64,000 nucleotides of DNA from Clostridium lentum (GCF_014287815.1 NZ_JACOOQ010000008.1:1-64000); one strand, 5' to 3'. Positions 9,476 to 23,646 are shown, counted from the stretch's first letter. Notes: generated from the sequence alone by a model not told the origin. Made by a program: numbers and translations.

Positions 9476-11017
9476 CTATTCAAATTCTATAGTAGCTGGT
9501 GGTTTTCCTGTGCAATCATAGAATACACGGTTAACTCCATTAACTTCATTTACTATTCTAGTTGTTACTTTTCCAAGTACTTCCCATGGAAGATCAGCAG
9601 ATTCTGCTGTCATGAAATCACTTGTAGTTACTGCTCTAAGTGCAACTGCATAATCATAAGTTCTTTCATCACCCATAACTCCTACAGATCTCATATTAGT
9701 TAACGCTGCAAAGTATTGCCCGATTTCTTTATCTAAACCAGCCTTAGCAATTTCTTCTCTATAAATTGCATCAGCTTCTTGAACTATCTTTACCTTTTCA
9801 GCTGTTACTTCACCAATTATTCTTATACCTAATCCTGGTCCTGGGAATGGTTGTCTATATACTAATTTTTCAGGTATACCAAGTTCTAATCCTGCTTTTC
9901 TTACTTCATCCTTAAATAATAATCTTAAAGGTTCAATTATTTCTTTAAAATCAACATAATCAGGAAGCCCCCCAACATTATGATGAGATTTTATCACTGC
10001 TGAATCACCAAGACCACTTTCAATTATATCTGGATAAATTGTTCCTTGAACTAAGAAATCTACCATACCTATTTTCTTAGCTTCTTCTTCAAATACTCTA
10101 ATGAACTCTTCACCAATAATTTTTCTCTTTCTTTCTGGATCTTCTACTCCAGCAAGAGCTTCATAGAATCTATCTTGTGCATTTACTCTAATAAAGTTTA
10201 AATCATAGTGTCCTTCTGGCCCAAAGATAGCTTCTACTTCATCACCTTCATCTTTACGAAGTAAACCATGATCAACAAACACACATGTTAATTGCTTACC
10301 AATTGCTTTTGATAAAAGAACTGCTGCTACTGATGAATCAACACCACCTGATAATGCACATAGTGCTTTACCATTACCAATTCTTTCACGAATTTCTTCA
10401 ATTGATTTTTCAACAAAAGAATCCATTGTCCAATCTCCAGCACAATTACAAATATTGTACACAAAGTTTGATAACATCTTAGTTCCTTCTTTAGTATGCA
10501 TAACTTCAGGATGGAATTGAACTGCATATAAGTTCTTTTCTACACATTCCATAGCTGCCACAGGACATACTGGAGTACTTCCTACTATATTAAAATCTTC
10601 TGGAGCTTTTTCTATATAATCTGTATGGCTCATCCAACATATAGTCTTGTCTTGTACACCTTCAAATATTTTTGATTTTGCATCCACACTAACTTCTGTT
10701 TTACCATATTCACTAACTGGAGCAGTTGCTACACTTCCTCCTAATAAATAAGCCATTAGTTGTGATCCATAGCATATTCCTAGCACTGGTATTCCAATAT
10801 TAAATATTTCTTTATCACATAGCGGTGAGTTTTCACCGTATACACTATTAGGTCCACCAGTAAATATTATTCCCTTTGGATTCATTTCTCTTATTTTTTC
10901 TATACTTAAATTATACGGATGAACCTCACAATATACATTACATTCTCTGACTCTTCTTGCTATTAACTGATTATACTGACCACCAAAGTCAAGCACTAGT
11001 ATTAATTCTTTCTTCAT
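9476..11017 (-). CDS. guaA: GMP synthase (glutamine-hydrolysing)
   Basis: This 513-residue enzyme converts XMP, glutamine and ATP to GMP. The N-terminal class I amidotransferase domain (about 1-190) shows [10 protein letters not shown] with the catalytic Cys and AVQFHPEV with the catalytic His. The ATP pyrophosphatase domain follows with the P-loop [10 protein letters not shown], and the C-terminal dimerisation domain ends in PPATIEFE, as in the family. Length is normal. It lies 29 bp downstream of guaB, with GGAGG before its ATG, so both are expected on one mRNA under the guanine riboswitch upstream of guaB. Together they form the GMP branch from IMP. Confidence 0.97.
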   Translation of the reverse strand: MKKELILVLDFGGQYNQLIARRVRECNVYCEVHPYNLSIEKIREMNPKGIIFTGGPNSVYGENSPLCDKEIFNIGIPVLGICYGSQLMAYLLGGSVATAPVSEYGKTEVSVDAKSKIFEGVQDKTICWMSHTDYIEKAPEDFNIVGSTPVCPVAAMECVEKNLYAVQFHPEVMHTKEGTKMLSNFVYNICNCAGDWTMDSFVEKSIEEIRERIGNGKALCALSGGVDSSVAAVLLSKAIGKQLTCVFVDHGLLRKDEGDEVEAIFGPEGHYDLNFIRVNAQDRFYEALAGVEDPERKRKIIGEEFIRVFEEEAKKIGMVDFLVQGTIYPDIIESGLGDSAVIKSHHNVGGLPDYVDFKEIIEPLRLLFKDEVRKAGLELGIPEKLVYRQPFPGPGLGIRIIGEVTAEKVKIVQEADAIYREEIAKAGLDKEIGQYFAALTNMRSVGVMGDERTYDYAVALRAVTTSDFMTAESADLPWEVLGKVTTRIVNEVNGVNRVFYDCTGKPPATIEFE

Positions 11018-11046
11018 TGAAATCCTCCTAATGTCCTTTTATAGTA

Positions 11047-12540
<1,494 letters not shown>

Positions 12541-12562
12541 CTAATATAATCTATTTAATTGT

Positions 12563-12602
12563 AAAAAAAAGCATATTAACCTTTAAGTAAGGTTAATACG
12601 CC
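12563..12602 (-). terminator. Attenuator terminator of the guanine riboswitch
   Basis: Minus strand: GCGTATTAACCTT, short loop, AAGGTTAATATGC, then eight T. It lies between the aptamer and guaB, as expected for a transcription-terminating OFF switch. Confidence 0.85.
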
Positions 12603-12648
12603 TAATAATCTTAAACTTATTCTATAAGATATAAAGACATTTAATCTT

Positions 12649-12713
12649 ACTTATAGTCGGAAATTAATGGTTTCCGGTAGAAACGCCCTGCCATATTCAG
12701 GGTATATATAAGT
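12649..12713 (-). promoter_or_regulatory. Guanine-class purine riboswitch aptamer upstream of guaBA
   Basis: The minus-strand sequence begins ACTTATAT and ends ACTATAAGT, forming P1. It carries the conserved core TATGG...GTTTCTACC with P2 (CCCTG/CAGGG) and P3 (CCGGAAA/TTTCCG). The ligand-discriminating pyrimidine in the J3/1 segment (GACTAT) is C, which specifies guanine rather than adenine. A terminator follows at 12563-12602. Ligand binding should end transcription before guaB. Confidence 0.93.
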
Positions 12714-12915
12714 TTTCATAATGTTTGTTGCCTTGCGATTTTTTTTTTAATTATAGAGTATTTACTTTATATTGTCAACATTAAAACAACTCTAGCAAAT
12801 CTATTTTTCTCCACTTTTGACATATCATAATTTACCCTATTATAATTACCACCATTGATGATACCTATAATCTAATGTTGCTAATAAAAGCTTCCCTCAT
12901 TATATAATAAAAATG

Positions 12916-13671
12916 CTATATTTTCATCAATGATATATACCAGTTAATTATTTCTGTACTATATAATAATGAAATAATTGCTCCTATAGCTAAGTATGGA
13001 CCAAATGCTATTTCTGCTTTTCTTTCCTTAAACTTTAATATCAAGAATATGCTAGCTATAATTCCTCCTAGAATAAATGCTATAAACAAAGCAAGCATAA
13101 GCCCTTTAATACCTAAAAATAATCCTATAATTAAAGCAATCTCAATATCACCTTCTCCCATACCTCCAGTAAAAAATACTATTGCTCCAATAACTATTAC
13201 TCCTAAAGCTCCAGCTAATAAATTTTCCCAGGGTATTTGCCATGAAATTAATAAATCTATTATCTCTATAAAGATAAAGGCTCCTATCCCAAAGATGGTA
13301 GTGGATTTATATATGTAGTGTGTTTTTAAATCAATACCTGCAATAACTATTAAAAGAGAACTTAATAAAAACCCTTTTAATGAATCAATTGAATTTCCAT
13401 AATTACAGTATATAAGAACATATAATAATGAATTGAGCATTTCAATAAGAGAATATTTAATAGATATCCTCTCTCCACATCCTCTGCATCTCCCCTTTAA
13501 AAATAAATAACTTAAAAGAGGAATTAAGTCATAGCTCTGCAATTTATAGCTACAAGTGGTGCAATGAGATGGTGGAAATATAATGGATTCTTCTCGTGGA
13601 ATTCTATAAATACATACATTTAAAAAACTACCTATACATAATCCAATAATTGCAATGAATATAATCTCCAA
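12916..13671 (-). CDS. Prepilin leader peptidase / N-methyltransferase (type IV pilus type)
   Basis: This 251-residue polytopic membrane protein resembles PilD/ComC. The N-terminal part has the GSFLNVCIYRIP motif and two zinc-type CxxC pairs (CTTC and CRGC). The peptidase part has the two aspartates of GxGD-type aspartic proteases, one in AGIDLKTHYI and one in GMGEGDIE. The second motif has Glu where Lys is usual (GDIE rather than GDxK). The start is a TTG at 13671, since no closer ATG exists and an AAGGAAG lies upstream at long spacing. No pilin genes are in the window, so the gene stands apart from its substrates. Confidence 0.85.
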   Translation of the reverse strand: MEIIFIAIIGLCIGSFLNVCIYRIPREESIIFPPSHCTTCSYKLQSYDLIPLLSYLFLKGRCRGCGERISIKYSLIEMLNSLLYVLIYCNYGNSIDSLKGFLLSSLLIVIAGIDLKTHYIYKSTTIFGIGAFIFIEIIDLLISWQIPWENLLAGALGVIVIGAIVFFTGGMGEGDIEIALIIGLFLGIKGLMLALFIAFILGGIIASIFLILKFKERKAEIAFGPYLAIGAIISLLYSTEIINWYISLMKI

Positions 13672-13771
13672 ATATATAACACTTCCTTTATATTTATAAT
13701 AATTATTAAAATTATTAACATTTTAGTAATAATTTATAATGTATTAAAAATAAAAACTTTAATGAAAATAT

Positions 13772-13812
13772 AAAAAAACACCAAACAATTTTACTTGCTT
13801 GGTGTTTTTTTA
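13772..13812 (-). terminator. Terminator after groEL
   Basis: AAAAAAACACCAA pairs with TTGGTGTTTTTTT around a short loop. It is symmetrical enough to work on both strands. Confidence 0.85.
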
Positions 13813-13814
13813 TA

Positions 13815-15739
<1,925 letters not shown>

Positions 15740-15764
15740 TTAAAAATACCTCCTATCACTTTTG

Positions 15765-15791
15765 TTAGCACTCACCATCTCAGAGTGCTAC
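15765..15791 (-). promoter_or_regulatory. CIRCE element (HrcA operator) of groESL
   Basis: The inverted repeat TTAGCACTC-N9-GAGTGCTAC matches the CIRCE consensus TTAGCACTC-N9-GAGTGCTAA at all but the last base. It lies just upstream of groES. By family knowledge HrcA binds it and releases on heat stress. hrcA is not in the window. Confidence 0.95.
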
Positions 15792-16008
15792 TATCTATAT
15801 TTTTATAATATATCCTTTTTCCTTACTTTTCAAATATTACTTTTTTTATTATTGCCTTTTAATGGTTAAATATAACTTAATATTTAAATTTATATTTTAT
15901 TTACTCTATGTTTCTTATCATTCCTTCATTTTTTAAAATTTTATATCTTTTACATTTAAAGTAAATCTTTTGATGTATATTTCTATCATAAGATTTATAT
16001 TTTCTAAA

Positions 16009-17514
16009 TCACTTATTTACTATAACTTTTCTCTCAAGATTAATGTCTTTAAATTTTTCTAACTTTTCATTTTTTATTACTGCTTTTATAGGAGATCCAT
16101 TATTTATCTTAACAAAGGCTGCCTTAGCTTTAGCAGGTGTAACTATTGTTCCAGCTCCATTTATACATCCACCTTCACACATCATACCTTCTATAAAATT
16201 ACCTGAAAGTCTACCTGCTTTGGCCATGGTCATTGTCTTCTTACATTCTAAACCTGAAACTTTTACTGGCTTGAAGTCAATGGTTGCTCCACTATCTTTA
16301 ACGTAATTTTCTATAGCTGCTGTTAATCCTCCTGACATACCAAAGTTTCTACCAAATACAGAACCATCAGTAACATCATCTTCCTCACATTCATATGGAT
16401 TAACTACAAAGGCAGCATATAATGCTAAAAGTTCTTCAAAAGTAAGTACATAATCAACAGCACCTTCAACACCATTTCTAATAGCTTCTGCTTTTTTAGC
16501 TGTACATGGTCCTATAAATACTATTTTTGCTTCTGGATCTTGTGCCTTTACATATTTAGCTGTTGCTACCATCGGTGATACAGTACCTGAAATCTTTCCT
16601 ACTTCAGTAGATACTGTCTTTTCAATAAAGCTTAAAAATCCAGGACAGCACGAATTAGTCATATATTTATCACCATTTTCCATTCTTTCAATAAACTCAT
16701 TGCTTTCATGAACAGTTACTGCATCAGCTCCTAAAGCAGCTTCTATCATATCCACAAAACCAAGCTTTTTAATGGAATTTCTAATCTTACCATAATTCAT
16801 TGCTGCTCCAAATTGTCCTGTAATTGCTGGTGCTACTATGGCATACATTCTTCTTCCTCTACCTAACCTCTTAGCCACTGGTACTATCAAACTCTTATCA
16901 GAAATAGCACCAAAAGGACATGCTGTCATACATGCTCCACAATTTACACATTTTTCTTCTTTTATCATTGCTCTTCTATCTTCAGGATTAATATCCAAAG
17001 CTCCAGTAGGACAAGATCTCTTACATGGTCTCATAACTTCCGATATAGCATCATATGAACATGCTTTTTTACACATTCCACATTCTCTACATAGCTCTTG
17101 ATTAATATATGCCTTTCCATTAACAATGCTTATTGCACCAAAATTACATGCTTCTTTGCATCTATGAGCAATACAATTTCTACATGAATCTGTTACATTA
17201 TACTTATTAATTGGACATCTATCGCAGGCTGCTTCAATAACATACATTATTTGTTCATCTGGCCTTATATCAACAAGCTTATACTCAACCTTATCTCCAT
17301 CAGCTAAACATCCTGATGCAAGCTTTGCTCTTTCTAAAACTATAGCTCTTTCTTTATATACACAACATCTATATGTGGGCTTATTCCCTTTAATAACTTC
17401 ATATGGAATCTTTTCAATATTATTTAAAGTTACACTATCTTCTTTAGCAAGTTTTGCTACCGCTGTTAGAACCTCATGCTTAAGTTTTTTAAGTTGAGTT
17501 TCAAATTGAAACAT
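16009..17514 (-). CDS. Monomeric [FeFe] hydrogenase, probable group B
   Basis: Residues about 95-215 carry several ferredoxin-type cysteine clusters (CRECGMCKKAC, CVNCGACMTAC and others). The H-cluster domain follows with its three signature loops: L1 TSCCPGF, L2 GPCTAKKAE and L3 MMCEGGCINGAG. Group A enzymes have MPC in L2 and TSCCPxW in L1; the GPC and TSCCPGF forms here point to group B, whose physiological role is poorly known. It should catalyse H2 turnover with ferredoxin-like electron carriers. The start is the ATG at 17514, preceded by GGGGGA. A weak Rex-like half site lies at 17570-17587, suggesting possible redox control. Confidence 0.85.
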   Translation of the reverse strand: MFQFETQLKKLKHEVLTAVAKLAKEDSVTLNNIEKIPYEVIKGNKPTYRCCVYKERAIVLERAKLASGCLADGDKVEYKLVDIRPDEQIMYVIEAACDRCPINKYNVTDSCRNCIAHRCKEACNFGAISIVNGKAYINQELCRECGMCKKACSYDAISEVMRPCKRSCPTGALDINPEDRRAMIKEEKCVNCGACMTACPFGAISDKSLIVPVAKRLGRGRRMYAIVAPAITGQFGAAMNYGKIRNSIKKLGFVDMIEAALGADAVTVHESNEFIERMENGDKYMTNSCCPGFLSFIEKTVSTEVGKISGTVSPMVATAKYVKAQDPEAKIVFIGPCTAKKAEAIRNGVEGAVDYVLTFEELLALYAAFVVNPYECEEDDVTDGSVFGRNFGMSGGLTAAIENYVKDSGATIDFKPVKVSGLECKKTMTMAKAGRLSGNFIEGMMCEGGCINGAGTIVTPAKAKAAFVKINNGSPIKAVIKNEKLEKFKDINLERKVIVNK

Positions 17515-17614
17515 ATCTTTTCCCCCTATCAAATCCTTCTCAATACTCCACATAATATTATACTACATTTTGTTAATTTATTATATATTTTCATAATTAT
17601 GTAATTTAAAACTA

Positions 17615-17655
17615 TAAAAAATAGTCAATACACTAAATATATTGACTATTTTTAC
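17615..17655 (-). terminator. Terminator after the 8-oxoguanine glycosylase gene
   Basis: AAAATAGTCAATA pairs with TATTGACTATTTTT around a short loop, with T-runs on both strands. It lies 4 bp after the stop codon. Confidence 0.8.
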
Positions 17656-17658
17656 CAA

Positions 17659-18579
17659 TTATACATTAATACTATTTTCTCTTGCATAATAGAATAAATA
17701 TTGTTGCGCTAAACCTGAAAGTTCACCAAATTTCTCTCTACCAAATACTCTTATCTTATTTAATGAAACATCTGGTGCAACATAGAAATGAATCATTGCT
17801 CTCTTAATCCATACATCTACTGGGAAAGCAGACTTTTTCCCCATAGAGAAAAGCATGATGCAATCTGCCACCTTAGCACCTACTCCTTTAAAAGCTTGTA
17901 ATGCAATATGACATTCATCTGTTGGAAGTGACATTATATACTCTAAATCATACATCTTTAATTCATCAGTTAACTTTCCTGATTTCTTTGCTTCTAAAGC
18001 CCTATTTATATTATAAATTGTATCAATTATGTATTTACTTCTGAAAGATGCTCCTGTTTCTTGTATATCTTCAAGGGTTGCTTTCTTTAATTGTTCTGGT
18101 GTTGGAAAAGCATGATACACTTCACCTTTATACTCTATCTTATCACCAAACTTTTCTGAAATTTTCTTAATAGTCTTCATTATTGAAGGAATACTGTTTC
18201 TTGCTGAAATAATAAAACTGATTACCATTTCAAAAGGATCTTGGTTTAATAATCTTATTCCATAACCAAATTCTATAGCTTGTTTTAATAAGTCATCCTT
18301 ACTTAACTCTTCTTTTAATGGTCCATACTCTGTATTTAAATCAAAATAATTTTCCCATATATTTTTGAAGTCATCCATATTAGTATTGTGAATTATTACC
18401 TGATCATCTTCTTGAGTAATCTCTATTACTCTCCTATTAGACACAACTATATAATCAGTATCAGTAACTCTCTGCCATCTAAAGCACTGTCCACATTCCA
18501 ATATTTGTTTAATGTTAAAATTCTTAACACCTTTTATTATCACTGAATCATTTGACTCTATTATTTCTCTATAATCCAT
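17659..18579 (-). CDS. 8-oxoguanine DNA glycosylase/AP lyase (OGG1 type)
   Basis: This 306-residue repair enzyme removes 8-oxoguanine from DNA and nicks the abasic site. The N-terminal OGG domain has the block ILECGQCFRWQR. The helix-hairpin-helix and GPD region reads LQAFKGVGAKVADC, with the Lys acting as nucleophile, and AFPVDVWIKR, with the catalytic Asp. This is the bacterial OGG1-like branch found in Clostridium. I start it at ATG 18579, which has GAGG at good spacing; the upstream in-frame start overlaps that site. It is monocistronic with its own terminator. Confidence 0.9.
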   Translation of the reverse strand: MDYREIIESNDSVIIKGVKNFNIKQILECGQCFRWQRVTDTDYIVVSNRRVIEITQEDDQVIIHNTNMDDFKNIWENYFDLNTEYGPLKEELSKDDLLKQAIEFGYGIRLLNQDPFEMVISFIISARNSIPSIMKTIKKISEKFGDKIEYKGEVYHAFPTPEQLKKATLEDIQETGASFRSKYIIDTIYNINRALEAKKSGKLTDELKMYDLEYIMSLPTDECHIALQAFKGVGAKVADCIMLFSMGKKSAFPVDVWIKRAMIHFYVAPDVSLNKIRVFGREKFGELSGLAQQYLFYYARENSINV

Positions 18580-18798
18580 AAAACACCTCATCCTTTGCTC
18601 TATTATTTATATTTTATCTTTAACTAATATCTTGATTATTACTCAACAACTTTTATAAGCTATAAATAATACAATTATCTATTAACAATAATTATTTCTT
18701 ATATTATAACGTAAAAAAATAAAAGTATCAAAAATAGAGATATAAAAAATGCTGCTAATTGATAATTAAGTAGAAAACTCATAGAGTTTCTTTAAAAT

Positions 18799-18830
18799 AT
18801 AAAAAGGAATTTCCCCTTAAGGAAACCCCT
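18799..18830 (-). terminator. Terminator of the butyryl-CoA operon
   Basis: AGGGGTTTCC pairs with GGGAAATTCCT and is followed by TTTTTATATTTT on the minus strand. It lies about 25 bp after the hbd stop. The flanking sequence has further short AT-rich repeats. Confidence 0.65.
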
Positions 18831-18853
18831 CATTAATTTTTAATTCTTAATTA

Positions 18854-19699
18854 TTATTGATAATTAAAGAATCCTCTTCCGCTCTTTCTTCCAAGCCAAC
18901 CAGCTCTAACATATTTTCTTAATATATTACTTGCTCTATATTTTGTATCTCCTGTTTCTTTATATAATACATCCATAATAGCTAAGCATACATCAAGACC
19001 AACTAAATCTCCTAGTGCTAAAGGCCCCATTGGGTGATTTGCACCATATTTCATAGCTGTGTCTATATCTTCTGCTGAAGCAATTCCTTCTTGAAGGATA
19101 AATGATGCTTCATTAATCATTGGAATAAGTATTCTATTAACAACAAATCCTGGAGCTTCTGCAACTTCAACTGGATTCTTTCCTATAGCTTCTGATAATT
19201 CCTTTACAGTATTAAAAGTTTCATCTGATGTAGCTATTCCTCTAATAACTTCAACAAGTTTCATTACTGGAGCTGGATTGAAGAAGTGCATTCCAATAAC
19301 TTTATCAGGTCTCTTAGTAGCTGAAGCCACTTCAGTTATTGATAAAGAAGATGTATTGGAAGCTAATATTGTGCTTTCCTTACAAATACCATCTAATTCT
19401 GCAAATATAGATTTTTTAATTTCCATATTTTCTATTGCTGCTTCTACAACTAAATCACAATCTGCTGCTAAGTTCATATCAGTTGTTCCTGATATTCTTG
19501 AAAGAACTACTTCCTTTGTAGCTTCATCCATTTTTCCTTTAGCAACTAATTTACTTAAGTTTTTATTAATTCCAGATAATCCTCTTTCAACAAATTCATC
19601 TTTTATATCTCTTACAATAACTTCATAACCTTTTTGAGCAAAAGCTTGAACTATTCCGGCTCCCATAGTTCCAGCACCTAAAACAAAAATCTTTTCCAT
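18854..19699 (-). CDS. hbd: 3-hydroxybutyryl-CoA dehydrogenase
   Basis: This 281-residue enzyme reduces acetoacetyl-CoA to (S)-3-hydroxybutyryl-CoA in the butyrate pathway. The Rossmann fold opens with [11 protein letters not shown], and the catalytic His lies in [11 protein letters not shown] with the Glu that follows (LVEVIRG). The C-terminal domain shows [15 protein letters not shown] precedes the ATG. It is the last gene of crt-bcd-etfB-etfA-hbd. The 82 bp gap after etfA has no evident terminator, so it probably shares the operon mRNA under Rex control. Confidence 0.97.
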   Translation of the reverse strand: MEKIFVLGAGTMGAGIVQAFAQKGYEVIVRDIKDEFVERGLSGINKNLSKLVAKGKMDEATKEVVLSRISGTTDMNLAADCDLVVEAAIENMEIKKSIFAELDGICKESTILASNTSSLSITEVASATKRPDKVIGMHFFNPAPVMKLVEVIRGIATSDETFNTVKELSEAIGKNPVEVAEAPGFVVNRILIPMINEASFILQEGIASAEDIDTAMKYGANHPMGPLALGDLVGLDVCLAIMDVLYKETGDTKYRASNILRKYVRAGWLGRKSGRGFFNYQ

Positions 19700-19781
19700 T
19701 CAATTCCCCTCCATAACTTTTAATGAATAATGAAAAATTATTGATAAAATTCTAAACTAGTTTTTTCTTCATTTTTAATTT

Positions 19782-20786
19782 TTACGCTTCTTGAATTTCT
19801 TTTAATTGAGTAATCATTTCTGGTATTACTTTATTTAAATCTCCAACTATTCCATAGTCAGCAACATTCATAATTGGAGCTGTTTCATCTTTATTAATTG
19901 CTATAATCATATCTGAATCTTGCATACCAGCAACATGTTGAATAGCTCCTGAAATACCACAAGCTACATATATTATAGGTTTAACAGTTTTTCCTGTTTG
20001 TCCAACTTGATATGCTGCATCTATCCATCCTTTTTCAACAGCTGCTCTAGATCCAGCCACAACACCACCTAAAATATCAGCTAACTGTTTTAATAATCCA
20101 AAATTTTCTTCAGAACCTACTCCTCTTCCCCCTGAAACTATTACCTTAGCTTCACCGATATCAATTATTTCTTTATTAGCTTTAACTATTTCTAAAACTT
20201 GAGTTCTTATATCTGAAGGTTCTATTTGAACTTTAACATTTTTCACAACGAATTCAGTATTCTTTTCAGTAGATTTAGCAAAAACCCCTGGTCTTACAGT
20301 AGCCATTTGAGGTCTATGATCTGGGCATGCAATTGTAGCCATTAAGTTACCACCAAAAGCTGGTCTAGTAGCTAATAAAGCACCATTACTAACTTCTACT
20401 GCTAATGAAGTACAGTCAGCAGTTAACCCTGTTGATAATCTTGCAGCTACTCTTGGCCCTAAATCTCTTCCAATAAATGTAGCCCCAATAAATATAATTC
20501 CTGGCTTTCTTTCATTTGCCAAATCACAAATTACTTTTGTATAGCCATCAGTTGTATAATGTTCTAATTCTGGACTTTCAGCCACAAGTACTTCGTCAGC
20601 ACCATGTTCTCCTAAAGTAGATGCTAATCCTTCTACATTATTTCCTAATAATATTGCTGTAAGCTTAACTCCTAATTCATTTGCAAGTCTCTTTCCCTCT
20701 CCTAATAACTCTAAAGAAACTTTTTGTAATTTACCTTCTCTTTGTTCAGCAAAAACCCAAATACCTTTATAATCTGCTATATTCAT
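19782..20786 (-). CDS. etfA: Electron transfer flavoprotein alpha subunit
   Basis: This 334-residue protein pairs with EtfB to carry electrons to or from butyryl-CoA dehydrogenase. In clostridia the Bcd-EtfAB complex bifurcates electrons from NADH to crotonyl-CoA and ferredoxin. The C-terminal FAD domain is visible: [34 protein letters not shown] and the [12 protein letters not shown] loop. GGAGG precedes the ATG, and the gap to etfB is 25 bp. Confidence 0.97.
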   Translation of the reverse strand: MNIADYKGIWVFAEQREGKLQKVSLELLGEGKRLANELGVKLTAILLGNNVEGLASTLGEHGADEVLVAESPELEHYTTDGYTKVICDLANERKPGIIFIGATFIGRDLGPRVAARLSTGLTADCTSLAVEVSNGALLATRPAFGGNLMATIACPDHRPQMATVRPGVFAKSTEKNTEFVVKNVKVQIEPSDIRTQVLEIVKANKEIIDIGEAKVIVSGGRGVGSEENFGLLKQLADILGGVVAGSRAAVEKGWIDAAYQVGQTGKTVKPIIYVACGISGAIQHVAGMQDSDMIIAINKDETAPIMNVADYGIVGDLNKVIPEMITQLKEIQEA

Positions 20787-20811
20787 TTTTCAATTCCTCC
20801 CTTAAGCAATC

Positions 20812-21591
20812 CTAGATATAATGCTTTTCCTTTAATTTACCTAAAACATATGAAACTGCTTCTGGTGCACTTTCCTTTACCACTTCTCCAGCACCTTTAG
20901 CTTCTTTAGTCATAGATTTCTTAACTTTAGTTGGAGATCCCTTTAATCCTATTTGTGATGCATCAATATCAAGATCATTTGCTGTAAATACAGTTATTTC
21001 TTTATCCTTAGTGGCAAATATCCTTCCAACATTCATATATCTAGGATGGTTTAATTCAGCTATAGCAGTTAAAAGTACTGGAGTTTTAACCTTAATTATT
21101 TCATATCCATCTTCTAATGCTCTATTAACTAATAATCCATCACTTTCTACTTTAACATCTTGTACATATGTTACTTGAGGTATTTCTAAATGTTCAGCAA
21201 TTTCAGGACCAACTTGTGCTGTATCACCATCAATAGCTTGTCTACCTCCAAATATAACATCATAATCTAAATTTCTTATGGCTGATGCTATTGTTCTTGA
21301 TGTAGCTAATGTATCAGCTCCACCAAAAGCTCTATCTGTAATTAATATTGCCTCATCTGCACCCATACATAAAGCTTCTCTTAAAGCATCCTTTGCTTGA
21401 AGAGGTCCCATACTTATTACTGTAATTTTTCCTCCATGACTTTCTTTTAAGCATAGTGCAGCTTCTAAGGCATGCTTATCTTCTGGATTTATTATTGAAG
21501 GAACACCTTCTCTAATTAATGTTCCTGTTTTTTGATCTATTTTAACAACAGTTGTATCTGGAACTTGTTTTAAACAAACTACTATATTCAT
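20812..21591 (-). CDS. etfB: Electron transfer flavoprotein beta subunit
   Basis: This 259-residue partner of EtfA opens with MNIVVCLKQVPDTT. It has the beta-subunit signature around VGPEIAEHLEIPQVTYV and the nucleotide-loop region FGGRQAIDGDTAQ. In butyrate-forming clostridia the beta subunit binds the bifurcating flavin. It lies between bcd and etfA with 19-25 bp gaps, each preceded by a GGAGG-type site, consistent with one operon. Confidence 0.97.
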   Translation of the reverse strand: MNIVVCLKQVPDTTVVKIDQKTGTLIREGVPSIINPEDKHALEAALCLKESHGGKITVISMGPLQAKDALREALCMGADEAILITDRAFGGADTLATSRTIASAIRNLDYDVIFGGRQAIDGDTAQVGPEIAEHLEIPQVTYVQDVKVESDGLLVNRALEDGYEIIKVKTPVLLTAIAELNHPRYMNVGRIFATKDKEITVFTANDLDIDASQIGLKGSPTKVKKSMTKEAKGAGEVVKESAPEAVSYVLGKLKEKHYI

Positions 21592-21610
21592 TATTTTAAG
21601 CCTCCCTTAA

Positions 21611-22750
21611 TTACTTTAATAAGCTTCCTGAAATAACCATCTTTTGAACTTCAGAAGTTCCTTCATAAATTTCAGTAATCTTAGCATCTCTCATCATTCT
21701 TTCAATTGGATATTCCTTAGTATATCCATATCCACCAAATAATTGAACAGCCTTAGTTGTAACATCCATAGCTACCTCTGCTGCATATAATTTTGCTCTA
21801 GCAGCATCTACTGAATATGGTTGTTTATTTTCTTTTAACCATGCAGCTTTATATACTAAGAATCTAGCAGCTTCAATTTTTGTGCTCATTTCAGCAACCA
21901 TCCATTGTAATCCTTGAAATGCTGATATAGGTCTACCAAATTGTTTTCTTTCCTTCATATATTTAATAGCTTCCTCTAAAGCACCTTCTGCAATTCCTAA
22001 TGCTTGAGCAGCTATACCAATTCTTCCTCCATCAAGAGTTTTCATTGCTATACCAAAACCTTTTCCTTCTCTACCAATCAAGTTTTCTTTAGGGACTATA
22101 CAATTTTCAAAAATAAGCTCTGTAGTAGAAGATGCTCTTATACCAAGCTTGTCCTCTTTTTTTCCTATTGAAAATCCTTGGAATCCTTTTTCGACAATAA
22201 ATGCTGAGATTCCCTTAGTTCCCTTTGATTTATCAGTCATGGCAAATATTATAAATGTATCGGCTACACCACCATTAGTAATAAATATCTTAGAACCATT
22301 TAAGATATAGTTATCTCCATCTAATACTGCTGTAGTTTGTTGTCCTGCTGCATCTGTACCTGCTCCTGGTTCAGTAAGTCCAAACGCACCAATCTTATTA
22401 CCAGTACATAAATCTCTTAAATATTTTTCTTTTTGTGCAGGTGTACCATTTTCATTTATTAATGAAGCACAAAGTGATGTATGTGCTGAAAGAATTACTC
22501 CTGTAGTAGCACAAACTTTTGATAGCTCTTCCACTGCTAGGATATAAGATAATACATCACCACCAGCTCCACCAAATTCAGTAGGGAAAGGAATTCCCAT
22601 CATTCCTAACTCTCCCATTTTTTTTACGTTTTCCATTGGAAATCTTTCTGTTACATCTATTTCAGCAGCTATTGGTTTAACTTCATTAACTGCAAAATCT
22701 CTAACCATTTGCCTAACTAATTCTTGCTCCTTAGTCAATGTAAAATTCAT
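21611..22750 (-). CDS. bcd: Butyryl-CoA dehydrogenase (short-chain acyl-CoA dehydrogenase)
   Basis: This 379-residue flavoenzyme reduces crotonyl-CoA to butyryl-CoA together with EtfAB. Visible acyl-CoA dehydrogenase motifs are [28 protein letters not shown] and the C-terminal [13 protein letters not shown], whose Glu is the catalytic base. I set the start at ATG 22750; the upstream in-frame ATG lies within the GGGAGG ribosome binding site. It is the second gene of the operon, after crt. Confidence 0.96.
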   Translation of the reverse strand: MNFTLTKEQELVRQMVRDFAVNEVKPIAAEIDVTERFPMENVKKMGELGMMGIPFPTEFGGAGGDVLSYILAVEELSKVCATTGVILSAHTSLCASLINENGTPAQKEKYLRDLCTGNKIGAFGLTEPGAGTDAAGQQTTAVLDGDNYILNGSKIFITNGGVADTFIIFAMTDKSKGTKGISAFIVEKGFQGFSIGKKEDKLGIRASSTTELIFENCIVPKENLIGREGKGFGIAMKTLDGGRIGIAAQALGIAEGALEEAIKYMKERKQFGRPISAFQGLQWMVAEMSTKIEAARFLVYKAAWLKENKQPYSVDAARAKLYAAEVAMDVTTKAVQLFGGYGYTKEYPIERMMRDAKITEIYEGTSEVQKMVISGSLLK

Positions 22751-22811
22751 ACTTTTACCTCCCATAAATTGCCCTTATACATACTTAAACACATTTATTT
22801 AAAACAAATTA

Positions 22812-23594
22812 TTATTTATTTTGGAAATTCTTTTCTCTTCTTTCTAGAAATGCACTCATTCCTTCTTTTTGATCTAAAGAATCAAAGCAGCTTCCGAAAT
22901 CCCCTACCTCTATTTCTATAGCCTTATCTATATCCACTTGCATACCTCTATTTATAGCATCCTTACATGTTTTAACAGCTATTGGTGCATTGGAACATAT
23001 AGCTTTAGCCATAGTTCTTGCTTCATCCATTAATTTATCTAAAGGCACAACTTTATTTACTAATCCTATTGCTAATGCTTCATCAGCTTTTACCATTACA
23101 CACGTATAGATTAATTCCTTTGCCTTTCCTTCACCAACAAGTCTTGGAAGTCTTTGAGTTCCACCAAACCCAGGAGTTATACCAAGTCCTGCCTCAGGTT
23201 GCGCAAACTTAGCTTTTTCAGATGCAATTCTTATATCACATGCCATTGCAAGTTCACATCCTCCTCCTAAAGCAAATCCTGAAATTGCTGCTATGACAGG
23301 TTTATCTAAATTTTCAAGTCTTCTAAATACTTTATTACCTAGTAACCCAAACTCCTTTCCACCTTTTGAATCAAGATCTTTCATTTCTGAAATGTCAGCA
23401 CCAGCAACAAAGGATTTTTCTCCTGAACCAGTTAAAATTACACAGTAAATCTCTTTATCATTTTCTAAATCTTCTATCACTGCATTTAACTCTTTTAAAG
23501 TTTCAGAGTTTAAAGCATTTAAAGCTTTAGGTCTGTTTATTGTTACAATAGCAATATTACCCTCTTTTTCTAAAAGAACATTATTAAATTCCAT
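22812..23594 (-). CDS. crt: 3-hydroxybutyryl-CoA dehydratase (crotonase)
   Basis: This 260-residue crotonase-fold enzyme dehydrates 3-hydroxybutyryl-CoA to crotonyl-CoA. The oxyanion-hole and active-site blocks are present: SFVAGADISEM, ISGFALGGGCELAMACD and FAQPEAGLGITPGFGGTQRL with both catalytic glutamates. ATG 23594 is chosen for the GGGAGG just ahead; the upstream in-frame start would add nine atypical residues. It is first in the butyryl-CoA operon, and a Rex operator lies 35-52 bp upstream. Confidence 0.96.
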   Translation of the reverse strand: MEFNNVLLEKEGNIAIVTINRPKALNALNSETLKELNAVIEDLENDKEIYCVILTGSGEKSFVAGADISEMKDLDSKGGKEFGLLGNKVFRRLENLDKPVIAAISGFALGGGCELAMACDIRIASEKAKFAQPEAGLGITPGFGGTQRLPRLVGEGKAKELIYTCVMVKADEALAIGLVNKVVPLDKLMDEARTMAKAICSNAPIAVKTCKDAINRGMQVDIDKAIEIEVGDFGSCFDSLDQKEGMSAFLERREKNFQNK

Positions 23595-23628
23595 AGTTGC
23601 CTCCCTATACATCAATCCCACATACTAT

Positions 23629-23646
23629 TTGTTAATTATATAACAA
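23629..23646 (-). promoter_or_regulatory. Rex operator upstream of crt
   Basis: TTGTTAATTATATAACAA matches the Rex consensus TTGTTAA-N4-TTAACAA at 13 of 14 defined positions. It lies in the crt promoter region. By family knowledge Rex binds when NADH/NAD+ is low and leaves when NADH rises, opening the NADH-consuming butyrate route. The rex gene lies about 160 bp further upstream. Confidence 0.88.
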
